A stretch of DNA of 64,000 bases from the NCBI RefSeq assembly GCF_000524195.1, contig NW_020170389.1, positions 1,327,666-1,391,665 of the forward strand. Reading direction: 5' to 3'. The translations under genes and the position numbers were made by a program. The notes beneath the pieces are model-generated. The model searched no databases, was not told the origin of the DNA, and saw only the letters and a program-made list of their open reading frames with translations. Of this stretch, positions 46,002-59,200 are shown in pieces (position 1 is the first letter of the stretch; every line of letters begins with the position of its first letter). Source of the DNA: Echinococcus granulosus. Taxonomy: Eukaryota; Platyhelminthes; Cestoda; Cyclophyllidea; Taeniidae.

Positions 46002-49000
46002 TTAACTTTGTCCCTGAACGTGTTATCGCATTGGACCCAGATGATCCCTCAGTCTACTACCCATTGACCACAACCAGCTACAGCGTCCAGACCACCACGA
46101 CCGATCAACAACGAGGATGTCCCAACACTCCCGATCCAACTCCTTCTAACAATCTGACAGACCGTCTGCTTCGATGGTTCCGTGCTGGCGAAACCGCCGG
46201 TGGTGGTCGAGACTCGACTGCTGATAGTTTGTACGCACAACGACGCAGAAGCAAAAGTCAACCACCTCAACACCAGCGGCGTGTCCAGTTGATGCAAATT
46301 GATCCAAGGTGCGTGCAGGCTGCGCTGGAGGTGACCACCAAAAATACCGCGAAACGAAATGAGTAAGCAATGCTTAAAAGGATCAAAAACTATTTGAGGT
46401 TAAGAAATTTTTCATTTGATAAGGCCCCCCGTTTTAATTTGGTGAATTTTAGTTATGCATCAAGACGCTTCTGTGCTGTATTGAATAGTCGTTTTAATTA
46501 AGAAATATTTCTGATGCGAGCATGGTTTAGTAACTTATCACACACATGAAGCACGTTCTTGCTACTCAGGCTGTTTCAAAAGTTTTGAGGCAAAACTGGT
46601 TTGCCATTTCAAAAAGTGGGGCGAAGATTTGTTCTACTTAAAATTTAATTCATCATTTTTTTCAGAAGTCGAAAACTTACTTCTGTCCGTGATTTTCTGC
46701 TTAGTTTTAGCTTCCGCATACTTGAAAATGTTACCAAGACTTTAAAAAAGTAAATATCGTGGATTTAGTCTTGTGTGTAGTGTCTGACGACAAATATTGC
46801 CACTAGTTGCGACGTTTTTTCCCAACTTTCATCGTCTTGTCTTTTGTTGGGTCATTATGTACTTCACATTTAAGTAAATTCCTTTCACAAAAACTGGAGA
46901 AAACTTTATCTCGTGTCGTTGATCGAGTGAATAGGTTGTTTTGAGATCGCAATTTAACAAATACATGGTTCATTTAAATGAGTCTTGCTACTTAGCTAGA
47001 CTTGTTCGTGTGCTTACAGTCATTGGGATCAGGAACTAGCATACTACTAGTTAGCGGTGTTATTCCTGTTTGTATTCAAGTTTGTAAACTCACAATCGTA
47101 GTACTTCGTTTGTTTTCCTCTCAGTTTTGGTAACGGGCCACTTAGGGGTTCCGCCTTTGTACCTCCACCGGGCAGCCTGGCCTCTGGGCCATGCCAGTAG
47201 TCCTTGGTCCCTTCTATGTGTCATTGACATATTCGGCTCTAGTATTGTCTTCTTTTGCCTTCGGGGAAGTCTCGGAGCGATACAAAACAAGTGGGGTTTT
47301 TGGATACAATCTTAAAACTTATCTCCAACTTTATTCTCTACAAGTGATGCTTAGATTTCTTAGTTGGGTTTTTTTGCAATTTTTTTATTTTTTTTTTGTT
47401 TTAGATGTCCAATCCGTAATTGTTGATATTTTAATTAACTAAGATAATTGTGTTCAAAATAGCGTATTTGGTTTGTTGAAAAACAACTTCTACTGCTGCT
47501 CTTATCTAATGCACAACCTACTTAGATTCTTCGATGATTCCATCGTGAATGTGTTTATCGAATTCCGTCTGCAAACTCCCAGAGATTAATCCTCTCAAAA
47601 GTTTTGATTTTAATTTACTAATTAAAAATGCACATTTTGAGCATCTATACCTTGCAACGAAAAATCTTATTTTTAGATCACTTTATTAACTTTCCGTCAA
47701 AACACTTCGTCCATTTACTGGTAAACAATGTGAATTTGAATGCAGTTTAAGTGTTGTCTTATTAGTGCTTGGAGTTTGGCGATATGCTATGTTTAGCAAA
47801 CTAGTGCATAAAACCTTCACGTAGATGTAGGCTTTTGTAGGTCGCATGTTGAATTCGCAAAACTGCAAGGCCTAGCATCCACAAAGTAATATTAGACTAG
47901 CATTTTTTGACATTGCATTAATCCTAGAAGCGAAAATTGCAAATCCTTTTCCGATTGCGGCGTGAGTCAGCATGAGAAATAATGGTGCATTTGCTTCCGT
48001 CTTTCCTTAGTGTTGGTATTAAGGATTGCGCTAAATTGCGGATTTTATAACAGATTTTCCATTAATGCTTTGTGGTTATACCATGATTTAAGATTCATCC
48101 GTGAGGTGGGAGAATTAAGGAGTATTATTCTAATGGAGATTTTAACCAATCCCCTGCAGGCCGACACAGCATCAACGACCCAAAGCTCTGGTGTCTCCAC
48201 CCAATGGGTCCTACCCAGCACCCTCCAGTCGTCGACGCCAACTTTCACCAGCTCCCTGCACCTGCAGTCACCACCACCAACCGCAACTCCATCCGACACC
48301 TCAACAGGTCTCCCTCGCCTCTCCCGTCGATCATCAACACCGCAGCCGCCTTCCTCGCTGGCTCTTCCCCTGTGGTCCTCATCAGAAACATTCCCTTTCC
48401 CCACCGCCCACTTGCCCCCCCCGTGTCGTGCCTCCGCCCCCGCCTCCGCCCCCGCCTCCGCCACCCAGAAGCATTGCTGTAAAACTCAAGCCAGCTACAC
48501 GCAATGTGGAAGTGCAAACTCAGCCTGATTCCATCCCTGCTTGTCGCTGTGCTTCCACGGGCATTGAACCTGCTCTCTGTGGCATTGACGGCCTTACTGG
48601 GTGTTGCGGTGGTGAGCACAAACAGCACATAATGCTGCACCACTACCACTTCCACCATTACTATCACTGCGAGCCTCTGGAACCACCTAGCACTCCTGCC
48701 ACAAATACCACAACTTCAACTGCTGGTGCTGTTGCTGAGGCCGTGGATTCAAGGCCCTCTTCTCCGCTGATAAAGCTCTCTGTTAATTGGCCACCAAACG
48801 CGGCGATTTCTGTTGAAGAGCAAGAGGAGGAGGAAGGGGAGAATGGGAACGAAGTTCCCAATTTCGTAAATGCGGTAGATTGTCAAGCTGATGATAACTG
48901 CGCAATGGTAGAGCAGCTGACCGACGGCGACCCACCAGCACCCGTTTCGGACGCACTTCGGGCGATCGAGTCAGCGAAAGTGGAGACACCGACCGGACAG

Positions 49001-50824
49001 CTGGCCAGACCGAGCTTTAAGGTGGAAGATGTGGGAACGAGGAACGAGGAGCCTCCGACACGGGTTTTGTTAAATACGCAGGTTCCATTAATGGTGGATG
49101 CCAATCAAACGGATCAAAGGAGGATCTTCTTGCAAAATATAAACCAATTGAAGCGGGTAAATGCTCGAGAAACGTCAGTAGTGACGATTTTAGAGAATAT
49201 TAGACCACATTATTATCGTTTAAAAGCAACTTGGATTATCATCAATTTCATTTGTCTTGAAATATCGAACCTGACAATTCCCTGTTATAGTTTTATGCCA
49301 GAGGTATATTATTTCAATTTTTAAATTCACATTATTCCAAACTTTCACTTTTAATATTGCGTGCAACTTATCTGTCGGAACACGGACTTGAAAGTGGCCT
49401 CTTTTGAATATAGGCCTACCTACACGTACTCATTCTGAAGAAAGTAATTGGTAAATATTCCGTGTTTATGGGACCTTGCAATGTTTGAAATATTGTCTTT
49501 ATGTGAATAAATTTGTTTTCCAGCGGTTTAAAATTTGAGTCTTGTTTTACCAACGGAAAGCGAAATTGGAGCCACCTTGTCAAATTTTATCCTTTGACCA
49601 CTGCAGACTGGATGGTATTGGGGTCCGCTTACCATAGAAGAAGCTGAGTTGCTGCTGAAAGACCGACCAAACGGCAGTTTTCTCGTTCGTGACAGTGGAC
49701 ACGAGCTCTACATTTTGAGTGTCAGTTTTCGGGCTGAAAATCGCACCTATCATACTCGTATTGAACATACTGGTGGTAAATTTCTGATTATATCCGTTTT
49801 TTCATTACTGTTTCTTTCATCAACTGTATTGGTACAATTCTAAACCACTCTGTGTAGTTTCGAATATTAAAGCGCTTATAATCGCGCCTTGCTGCATTTA
49901 TGTCTACTGCGACTCCTGGTCGTGTTTAGCCTTTGCAGTGACAGTGTAGACTGTGCCAACGTTAATCTGTCGGTATCCCGGATGCCTGGTCTTGAACATA
50001 GGTTGGTTTTACTGCCTCGATCGTGTTGCCTCCTTGGTCATGTCGCTAATTTAGTAACTGATCGAACTTATTGATAAAACTTCCTGAACGGTCGTTTGCG
50101 TCGTCTTGTCACTTAAATATCTACAAATTATTCTCCTACCTCTGTAACATTCGTGAAATTGAAAACGCCCTCGAAGATTTTATCCTCCAAACTACACTGA
50201 CTGTAATTGGATTGATTAAAGGCCTTAATGAAAAAGTTACTGTAGCTCTATCGTGTCTAATGGCCGCTCCACCTATTCGTTGGGCCATCTTAACTGGCTT
50301 TGGATGCATCCAATTTTTATGCCGTATGTTTTATTTCAGGGAAATTCGGTTTTGCGGTGCAAGGAGACGCCGACACTACATCACCGAGCATTGCCCAGTT
50401 CATTAATCACGTGATTGCGGAATCAGAGCGGGGTCGAACACGTTTCTTCCTACGGCAATCCGTACTTACGACTTCAGCCAACCATCAGGGTAGTGGTACA
50501 ACCGACCATTTAGATGAGAACCATCACGTAGAAGCACGTCTCCTCTACCCAGTATCACGGTTCTTTGTCGTACACTCATTAGCTCACCTCTGTCGATTTG
50601 AAATCCTTCTCAAGGTCCGCAAGGACCACATTGACCTCCTACCACTGCCAGAGCGTTTAAAAAAGTACCTCCATGAACGTCAGTACTACACGGAGTTTGT
50701 GCAAGCCTATCTTGAATCCGTGGGACACCTCCTGCCAAACAATAGGGTAGAAAAAACAGAAGCCATCACCACTTCCATGTCAGAGGTGGCACTGGAGGAA
50801 GATGAGATAGAGGATCACGTATAG
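46002..50824 (+). CDS. SOCS6/7: SOCS6/SOCS7-type suppressor of cytokine signalling (C-terminal four exons)
   Basis: Exons: about 46002-46362, 48160-49156, 49607-49775 and 50340-50824; the joins after 46362, 49156 and 49775 keep phase. The 48160 exon encodes a disordered region with 12 prolines, a His/Tyr cluster and an acidic run. The SH2 domain starts WYWGPLTIEEAELLLKDRP, keeps the phosphotyrosine-binding FLVRDS arginine, and continues through YHTRIEHTGGKFGF across the third join. The SOCS box follows: LLYPVSRFF, a BC-box SLAHLCRFEI that matches the elongin-binding consensus, and a Cul5-box LPLP. Family role: SH2 captures phosphotyrosine targets and the SOCS box recruits elongin B/C and cullin 5 for ubiquitination. 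The 5' end is unsettled (see 35849 and 39353). The acceptor at 46001 is weak; 46027 and 46039 also fit. Confidence 0.9.
47110..47290 (+). repeat. Dispersed repeat copy 8 (forward), best preserved
   Basis: Contains CAGTTTTGGTAACGGGCCAC, GTACCTCCACCGGGCAGCC, TGGCCTCTGGGCCATGCCAG and TTCGGGGAAGTCTCGGAGCG. It lies in the intron between the 46.0- and 48.2-kb exons. Open frames on both strands here are translations of the repeat. Confidence 0.8.
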
Positions 50825-52294
50825 AAAGTTTTCTGATAGCCTTCATGATATTGCGCATTCTATACATATGTCTTTACATTAGTTGGTAGACGAGTGCTAC
50901 TCCGTATTTTTTGCTCGTTTTTCTGCCTTCCTCTATCTTTCCGCCTCCTGCCCACTCTCCCTCTTGTAACATTTCTCTTATGGTATCTTCTCCCTTCCGT
51001 GAAAATTGCGTAAGCGCTTGTTTCTGTACGCAAAAATTGACTGAATGGCGCTTTGAGATAAAGATGCGACAGCAGTCACCACGTTGGGCCGGATCCCTGA
51101 GTGGTTTGCGAGGGGAACATGGCAGTTTACTAATTCAACTTAAGTAGCAATAACCCCAGAGGTTGATTTGGCCAGCGAGTTTAAAGCTTGATTTAGTACT
51201 TCCCGTGAATTTAATTTACCCCATTTCCGTATCCAAAGCTGCAGATATCGAGTACCGCAATGGTCTGTTGTTTACTAAAGTATCAGGGCTGCCCACTTCC
51301 AAAAATGGAATAAAGCTGTAGACGTGGTGGTGCGAGCTGTGGTTGCGACAAGGCTGTTGATGTACCAGTCGGTGTTTGTGTGGTAGCTACAGTAACATCA
51401 CTGCACACTGAGCTAGAATGAGTCTGCCCTGAAAAAGGCAGCCGTTTATGTAGTGGGATACCAAAAGATCTCAGATGTTACCTACGGTCAATTCCGTAGT
51501 AAGTTTTGTCTGATAACCAGGGTTGGGAACCGCGCTAAGTGCCTAATCTCAAATTTTACTTTTAATTAGTACTTCCCCTACATCCACGTTCAAAGTTTAG
51601 TGAATCGGAAAATCACATCCAGAAGAGATGCCGCCTATGGACATTTCATCTGTTGCTAAAGCGAATGCTGGTATGGCCCCAAGGTTTGGTGTTGAGAACT
51701 CAACAAAGAAAAATATTGCTGTATAAATCCCATGGATAATGCAATCAAAGTAGATACGAATAATACTCATTTCTGACCTGGGTGCGTGAAAACTACAGTG
51801 TCATAAGGAATGAGGTTCTACATTCCTTAATGACATTGTTTCCGGACAGTGCCTGGCCTCTTGCTAAGGCACGCGATCAGCACTACGGGAAACATTTGGA
51901 TTGTGATTTTGACCCGAGATGTTTGGATTACAATGTTCGTAAGTGAAGACGTATGGGGCAGACAACTTGAAACACCAAGCATTTACTAGATAACCGCCTA
52001 TAATTAACCGCAAATTGGATCTTAAAAGCTATTTCATGTCTTCTAAGTTAGTATTAGGAAGAGGCAAACAAGCTACAGACAAAGTGGTGTAACCGAACTG
52101 TTGAGGGCGTCATGATTGAGATGTAGTATAACCTTTTATTGAATATTTTAATGCCCAAAATTCACATAATTCGCGTTAACTATGTACACAAATCAAGTAC
52201 TAAACATTTGCGCCTAATTAAAATGCGCGAATCACGGTAAAAAGTGACGCGAGTAGGTGACCCTTCAGTCAGCATCGGTCGACTCTGGTGCTTG
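50825..52294. other. Intergenic spacer between SOCS and SLC25A32 (convergent)
   Basis: Both genes end toward this spacer, so it holds the two 3' UTRs. Candidate signals are AATAAA at 51309-51314 for SOCS (485 nt after the stop codon, so doubtful) and TTTATT at 52135-52140 for SLC25A32. No exon is recognised in 51200-52000. Confidence 0.5.
52135..52140 (-). terminator. Poly(A) signal of SLC25A32
   Basis: AATAAA on the minus strand, 155 nt past the stop codon at 52295-52297. It is the nearest canonical hexamer seen. Confidence 0.5.
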
Positions 52295-55200
52295 TTACCT
52301 CAGCGCAGTCAGCCACTTGTAGCAGTTTTCATAGATCACAAACATCAGACCACCTGATGGAGCTGTTCGCAAAATGTTGGCCAGAAGGCCCTTATAGAAA
52401 CCACGTGCACCCTCGTAGCTGGAAAAGAGAAAGGAGTACTTCGATCCCATTACGACAAGGGGCATAACCTAATGAAATGAATGAAAGTAGCAGTTACCTC
52501 CAAATGGTCTTGAGGAGGTTTGCTAGACTGGAGTAATTTCGATGTTGCTCCTGCAGACGCGTTCGCACGACCTGATGGGGATATGTCAGTGAAAGGACCA
52601 TTGCCTTGGAAATTATTCCTATCAGAAGATATTCAGAGGCTTTCTAAAAATAAAAAAATGATTTATTGGTTTGAGAAGTTTGATAACTGCATCATTTCAA
52701 CATGGCCTAGCCCATCGTAGTAACATGGCTGGCATTATTATATTCGAAATATGAAATAAAACCAAGGTTGACAGTAGATAGTCAAAACTTCAGCGAGCCC
52801 GTGCGCTTAAAGATGCCATATGAGAAACAGATGCAATATTTTGAATGAGGTCGTCGCAATGAACGTGAAGGTGAGTTTCAAAGTTGAGCAACTAAGGAGA
52901 CACGAAAGGGAAGATCGGAAGGTAATAAAGAGCAAATAATCCCACACTTAAATACAAATATGTCCATTAATAGTTTACAAGGTTTACAAAGTGGCGTAAA
53001 TAAGGATTTTAGCAAGGCGCTAAGGATGTAAAAGGCGGTCACCAAAGATAATGGGCATTTACGGTTAATAGATTAGTGTGTCGTGGTTACAAAGGGAAAT
53101 AAGGACAAAACCGATTTAACTAGGAGCTAAGGCGACATTAACGTCATACAAGCGTATTTAAGACACAAGAAATATGAAATAGCGCATTTAAAGGACTTCA
53201 TACAGCAGCAGCAATGGCGGTATGTTTAAACGAAAAGTAAGCAACGCCGCCAACGTTGGACAAGCAGCATACTATAGTGAGCAGCAATAATGTGGAAAAG
53301 TATCAGCAATGACGAATCAAAAAGAGCTTCTATTGCACGACACTAACGTAAAAGCATGTACAATATATCCACAAGTCAAACTTTTAGAGTATTTAGCAAA
53401 GACAGCGTGGGGTCAGTTGCCTTAATGGGCAACAAAACACAGAGCTTGGGAAACACGGTTAAACCAGTTTGCAGGTAAAAGTCGTTCATGTGTGAAATAG
53501 TGCGCAGAAGTAGCTTAGACATCCATCAGAGTCTACATCGCTTTAAAGTAAAAATGACTTACTGTAGGTCATTAACTAATATACCACTGATAGGAATTCG
53601 GACGTTTTCTTAGATTATTTTCCAAATCAGAAGAAGGCGCAACTACTCACCAAATGAGTGTCAATAGTGCGTTGGCGGCAGCGACAGTTGTAGAAGTTGC
53701 GCAGCTCTTCGTAGAGCAAAAACTGCACCGCCCCACTGGAGACGCCTATCATGCCAGGCACAACGCCGCGGTAGAAGCCACGGATGCCCTCCGTCCGCCA
53801 CACTTCCATTAGGGTGCTCCACGTGGTCAGACGATACGAAGCTCCCAGCGTCTCGTATTGTAGACACATGCGAGTTTTTGCTACCCATATGGGATTCGTC
53901 AGCCACAGCACCACCGCGCCTGCAAAAGTTGCGCTTTGGTTTATTTAGGTCCCACAACAGACTTTCTATCATCTGCTATCAGATGGCCGGGCCATAGCTG
54001 ATATGATAAACACCTGACACCAAACGGACCCATAGACAGTGAAGGACTTTTGAAAACCTTTCAGTGAGTCAACAATTATGCTACTGAAATCTCAGTTGAC
54101 TACTTCGCACTGATAACTGGATTATGATTAACTGCAGTTTTGATACGATCTTCGCTTTCAGTGATGCTGAATCACTGTAATTAGTAAAAATTAAATTTGC
54201 CCAATCAATTGTGGCATTACAAGTCAATCACGATATAAATGTGGCTAATAATATGGACTTTATAGCAAAGCGTGGGCTCTACTCTAGAGTTCGAATGATT
54301 TCTGAATGTAGTATGAAATGCTGCTACGATAAACAGATTAAGGTAAATCTTAGGACTTAAATAATGGTGAGACTTGCCTGTCACATTAAGTTTGCTATGA
54401 CTTCATAACTAGTTAACTGCAGGACAATTTCGAGTTAAATGTTGTCACAAAAAATGAGCTAATGAAAAAGAAAGAGGTAGCTATCGTTACTGAGATTCAT
54501 AGAGAAGCTGTAATATGCATCCCACCTAGAATCATTACTAACATGAGAGAGATGTATATGCAAAGCGCATCATAAGATTGTCGAAAGGTAATGAGTCTAC
54601 GCATAGATGTTGCCAAATTAAAATACTTTGGGAGTCTTGGTGTATCATGTAACAGTCTAATTTATTTGGTTGCTATGTAAGTTGGATTAGTGTTGAGATT
54701 GTAGGGGATATATAACCCAACTTTACCAATTTAATGATCAACAGTAATGCCCGTAAATTTCTGTGACGTAAAGCCAAATGGTCAAGAAAATCTCGTAACC
54801 GAATGAATATTGGTATTAGCAAAATATAAGACGAGAAGCAAGCATGAGTAAATGGGCGAGACAAAAAAATAGTAAAAAAAGATTTGCAGAACAAGGTTGA
54901 TTAATGTGCTGTCATCTAGAAAATTGGTTATCTTGAGGCAAATGGGTTCTACCGCGAATTATTCGCATAAAAGTAGATGTGTGGCCACACATCCAGACTG
55001 TAGGGTTTTTACATTCATTTTGCAGTTCAGACGAGTAACTGTATACGTTCACTAAAGATATGCGAGATAGGGTGTGTCTATCGGTCTAATAAATTTTCAA
55101 AGCATACTGAGGTAGGGTTTAAATTATTATGCACACAATCCCATTTTACTGCCTACAAATGCACTCCAAAAAGCTCCTAGTTACTAAAACGCCTCTAATT

Positions 55201-56277
55201 TGAAAAAAGGATAACGTTACGATTTTAGGCTTCACCATCAACAATTGTATATGCTCTAGTACGTTGAGGTTTACCGTGGGACGTTAATTATGCGTGCATT
55301 CACTCTAGTAGGAATCTGCTCAAATAGAGACCAAAATTACAGTAATTTTAAAGGCTGCGCCAAATTCGCTACAAATGGCTATTAGATTCACTACGAAGAC
55401 GAAGAGAGTTCCTCTAAGATATGGCAAATTCGAACTGAAAAAAACCCAGGTAAATGCATTCAAAATTCGCCACTGCACAGGGACGTAAGTCCCACTTAAG
55501 TGTAAAATATACATAAAGTAATGATCGATTCCTCGATAGAAAAAAAAATTACAAAACCAACTACACAGTGGTTAAAATCATTGCCAAATCAAAAGGGCAT
55601 GGTGGTTGCAGTGAGATCGTCGTATCAAATAGTAGAAAGTAATGGCTAACCTCCAGAAGCATGAGAATTAATTAGTCTGGTTCAGTCAGACAAAACAAGG
55701 GTCAGGCTGCTAAGGTGACTTACCAGAAACACCAGCCAGGGCAAGGTATTCACCTGATCCTAACATCTTAGATTCATCACCATCTTGGGCATAGTTCTTG
55801 AGCGCACCGTAACTAAAAAGCGCAGAGAAGAAAAAAGTAGAACAAACAAAAAGGCACAATGCAACAGAGCGATGCTTACAATAGGAAGTAAAGGCCCCAA
55901 GAGACCGCGTTACCCATTAAGTTGGGCGCAGCACCCTGATAAAGACCAGGAAAACCCTTCACCCTGTAAATTTCACGCAGGGTCCCAACGAAATGGGAGC
56001 TCACGGGTCTATGAAGGGAGCAGAAATAAACAATGAAGTGGACTAAGACTGCACACCGGTACAGAATCGGTAGAAAATTCTACCGGATCTTAACCGCTCC
56101 GTAGCCCTCATTCACTTGAAGACGAATTTTGGCCAGCTCTAGTGGATGGAGGATGGCTGTGGTCACGGCACCGCTCGTCAGACCGGCAGCCATTTGCTCC
56201 CATTTGAGGTGCGAGAAGTAGCAGCTAAGACCGCAAGCCTCGGAAGGAGAGGATATCTCCATCCCTTGTGCTGCCAT
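52295..56277 (-). CDS. SLC25A32: Mitochondrial folate/FAD carrier, SLC25A32 type
   Basis: Six exons: 56277-56084, 56008-55880, 55812-55724, 53919-53651, 52643-52498 and 52418-52295. All phases agree and give 316 residues (human 315). A start at Met 56262 would give 311. The three carrier repeats show HPLELAKIR, NPIWVAKTR and YPHQVVRTR at their PX[DE]XX[KR] sites. The tryptophan in the second signature is typical of the folate, FAD and pyridine-nucleotide carrier group. Other family blocks are GLYQGAAPNLMGNAVSWGLY and GFYRGVVPGMIGVSSGAVQF. The protein should have six membrane helices in the inner mitochondrial membrane. Whether the substrate is folate or FAD cannot be read from sequence. Introns are 75, 67, 1804, 1007 and 79 nt. 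Confidence 0.92.
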
Positions 56278-59200
56278 CCACAGCATCAAAGAAAAAAGTG
56301 TACCTGTACATGTGTTCGTCAAGTTTTTCGACATCATCACAAGCAAAAATGGGAGCACTAGCTAAATATGGGTTTGTTTATAAAACACACCCGAGTTATT
56401 TGGAGGCCCAAAAAAGGTCATTACCGGGATGATAAAAAATAACGCAACTCACACTGTAAGAAGATGGACAAACAGAGACGTTTGTATCTTTCAATAACTA
56501 GAACTGTCAACCAAAGTATACATTTATGCAAAGACGTTATTAGGAAACCGTTCAAACACCCCTAAAAACCAGAACAAAATTTACTACAGCTGGCTGATGA
56601 GAAGGTCTGCCTTTTTTCAAAAATGGTGTTGCGATGCAAAGTCGAAGCGTTGAGAGCTACTAATAAAAGATTTTTGAAATTAGAAAGCAATGCTATAACA
56701 ATGCAAAGGCCACAGTATCTGGGTCAATCACCAAGCATTTACAGACATGGTTTCCCAACGAATGACAAATAAGATAGCACTAGAGTAAGAACAACTGGTT
56801 TGCTTGGAGAGGGCAGTAGGAGTAGGCAATCTGTATCTTAGCACTGACAAAGCCACTAATGCTAAGGGCCAGAAGAAATTTCGAAAGTTAGACAGGGAGT
56901 TTTACCGAATTGAGCAGAGAAATGCAATTACCGCAACAACAAACACAAAAAGTGAGGTACCTGTTATCATCAGGTAGTTCTAAAAGAAGGCAATACGTCA
57001 AAATGGAATAATTTGGCACACTTTCAATGAATCTAAGGGTTCCAAAATAGTATTAGCCAAAAGTAGTCATAAACGGCCAGTATGAGTTAGTCAGTTTGTG
57101 GTCTTATCTTCTTGGAAACAATAGCATTAGAGTCTTTTCAAAAAGACTTGCCACCAAAAAATAGCTGGAATTATCGCACAGTATAAGCGGAGAAGCGTTA
57201 GAATACTGAATTGTCAATCCTGATCGGGGAGGGGTAAATGAATAAAAAAGGTAACAGACAACGATATGGCTAACACACATCAAAACGCGCAAAAGTTGGA
57301 AGGAGAGAAAGGAGGTTAGCTTGGGTTTTTCAGTCAGGTTTCCTTGCAGGAAACTAAAGTGAAAGACATGAATAGTTAATATAAACACTACAACGATTTG
57401 CATTAAAATTTTGCTCATAAGTATCCCAAACTCCACAAAATTGAAATTGTAAAATAAAACAATTGAACTCACGTGAGGAGCAAACCAAAGACCTGGCAAA
57501 TAGGCGACGCGAAGCGCACACCATCGACGTCAAGGTCGGGAAATAGACGAACATTTCAAAGGATAGAAAATTAAAAAATTAAGTGAACAATAGTAATCGT
57601 CTCAGAAAAAATAAAAAAGTAGCCTAACCGGTGGATTATATAAGTTGGATTAGTTTGCATTAATTGTAAGCAATACGCATAACTCTTCAAAGTAGGGTAT
57701 TAAGAAAAAATGCTTGATATTAAAGTAACAATTCCATATGTAATAGACTATGTAAAACACAAATGCGGATCAATATTTAATAGCTAGAGGGAATGTAACA
57801 AAAGGTCATTACAAATTTTAGGTTCCCATAAAATATATTGTGATATTTTCAATACCGGCATTTGGTAAATTAATTTACCGGATCTGACCCTCCTTAAAAG
57901 TGCTTTGCTTGTGCAGTACAGAAAAACCAGACTTATTAAAACCTGATCCTAAGATAATAACGTATTAGAGTCTCATCAAAATGAATGCACGATGAATTCG
58001 ATGATGTTTGCCGAAATACCAGGATTTGGAATTCGGTTCCCCAACATCTAATAGCTTTAATAGATTTAGTGTTCATCTCTTCCTCCTCGGCCTTCAGTTC
58101 CTCATAGGTCCCCTCTTCCCTGCTCCTCGTACTCTTGGAACACCTGGGTTGGTTTGATTTTGTCATATTCATTAGGGCAAGCAAAATGGGGAAAACTGGT
58201 GCAGAGTTCAGGCTTGCAGAACACCGACTCTTGTCACGTGGTTCGATTCGCACCCCCGCTCTCTCTGTGAAAGGAACATCAAAACAACATGAGAATTACA
58301 TTGAATCAATAGGTAGGGCATTCATTATTTGTAACCATACGTACTGGGCACAATGAATGGAATTATTGCCTTTTAAAATTTAGTCCTCCTTTTCACCTAA
58401 ATGGTTTGGTCAAGCAAACATGCATTACGTAATTCCTAGACATGTGAGCAGTGATTTTCGACAAATGCGTATCTCAGTGTTTGGAAACCCATTTGACCAA
58501 AATTTTGTAGGCTTGAGGTAAAAATTGTCACCTGTACTTTTATACGCTATTTTATGCTTCTTCACTTCACTGTTCTTTACATCTTTTATTTGTTTCGTAA
58601 TTGCACGTCAAGGCCATTCAGGGCTGATCTGCTATAGTGTTAGGCCTCAATTAAGTTATTTTTCGGCACTTTATATTTTGGCTTAATGGTTCTTTTGAAT
58701 AAGGCATTGTTAGGTTTTGTCAACGCTCTATTTTTCTGCTTCGTGGACGTTAGGCGGCCTTACTAGTCGCGCGTCCTTTCATTGAAAGCTTATTTGGCTT
58801 TAGGGTTAGTTACTTCTGCATTTTTAACAATTGCTCTAGTCGCATGGATTGTATTTCTGAAATTGCGGGCTCTCTGTGGGAGCTTAGTTCCTACTATTCA
58901 ATCTTTTGCAACTTTTCATGCCTAATGAATATGGTGATAATTCACATCTGCTTCATTGTTCATTTCGCATTAATAAATGATAAATTTGGCGAATAAATAT
59001 TTTGGCTCTTAATGCATACTTTTGGGCGTCACTGTTTACTGATTTTCATTCGATTTTTTTGAGGATATTTGACCGCTTCTTACTGCATTACGTTACGATC
59101 TTCCTTCTTTGGTAGCACGATACTAGTTAAGATTTTAGTAGGCACCAAGATGAATTAAACAGGCTGCATTAGATAAAAAACCCTAGCCTGAAGTCATATG

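Noticed and set aside
48045..48667. Minus-strand frames of about 140 codons over the proline-rich SOCS exon
   Set aside because: They are mirror images of a GC-rich low-complexity coding strand; the plus frame is phase-linked to the SH2 exon.
57104..57499. 131-codon hydrophobic minus-strand frame
   Set aside because: Phe/Leu/Ile-rich translation as expected from T-rich DNA, with no family resemblance; not called as a membrane protein.
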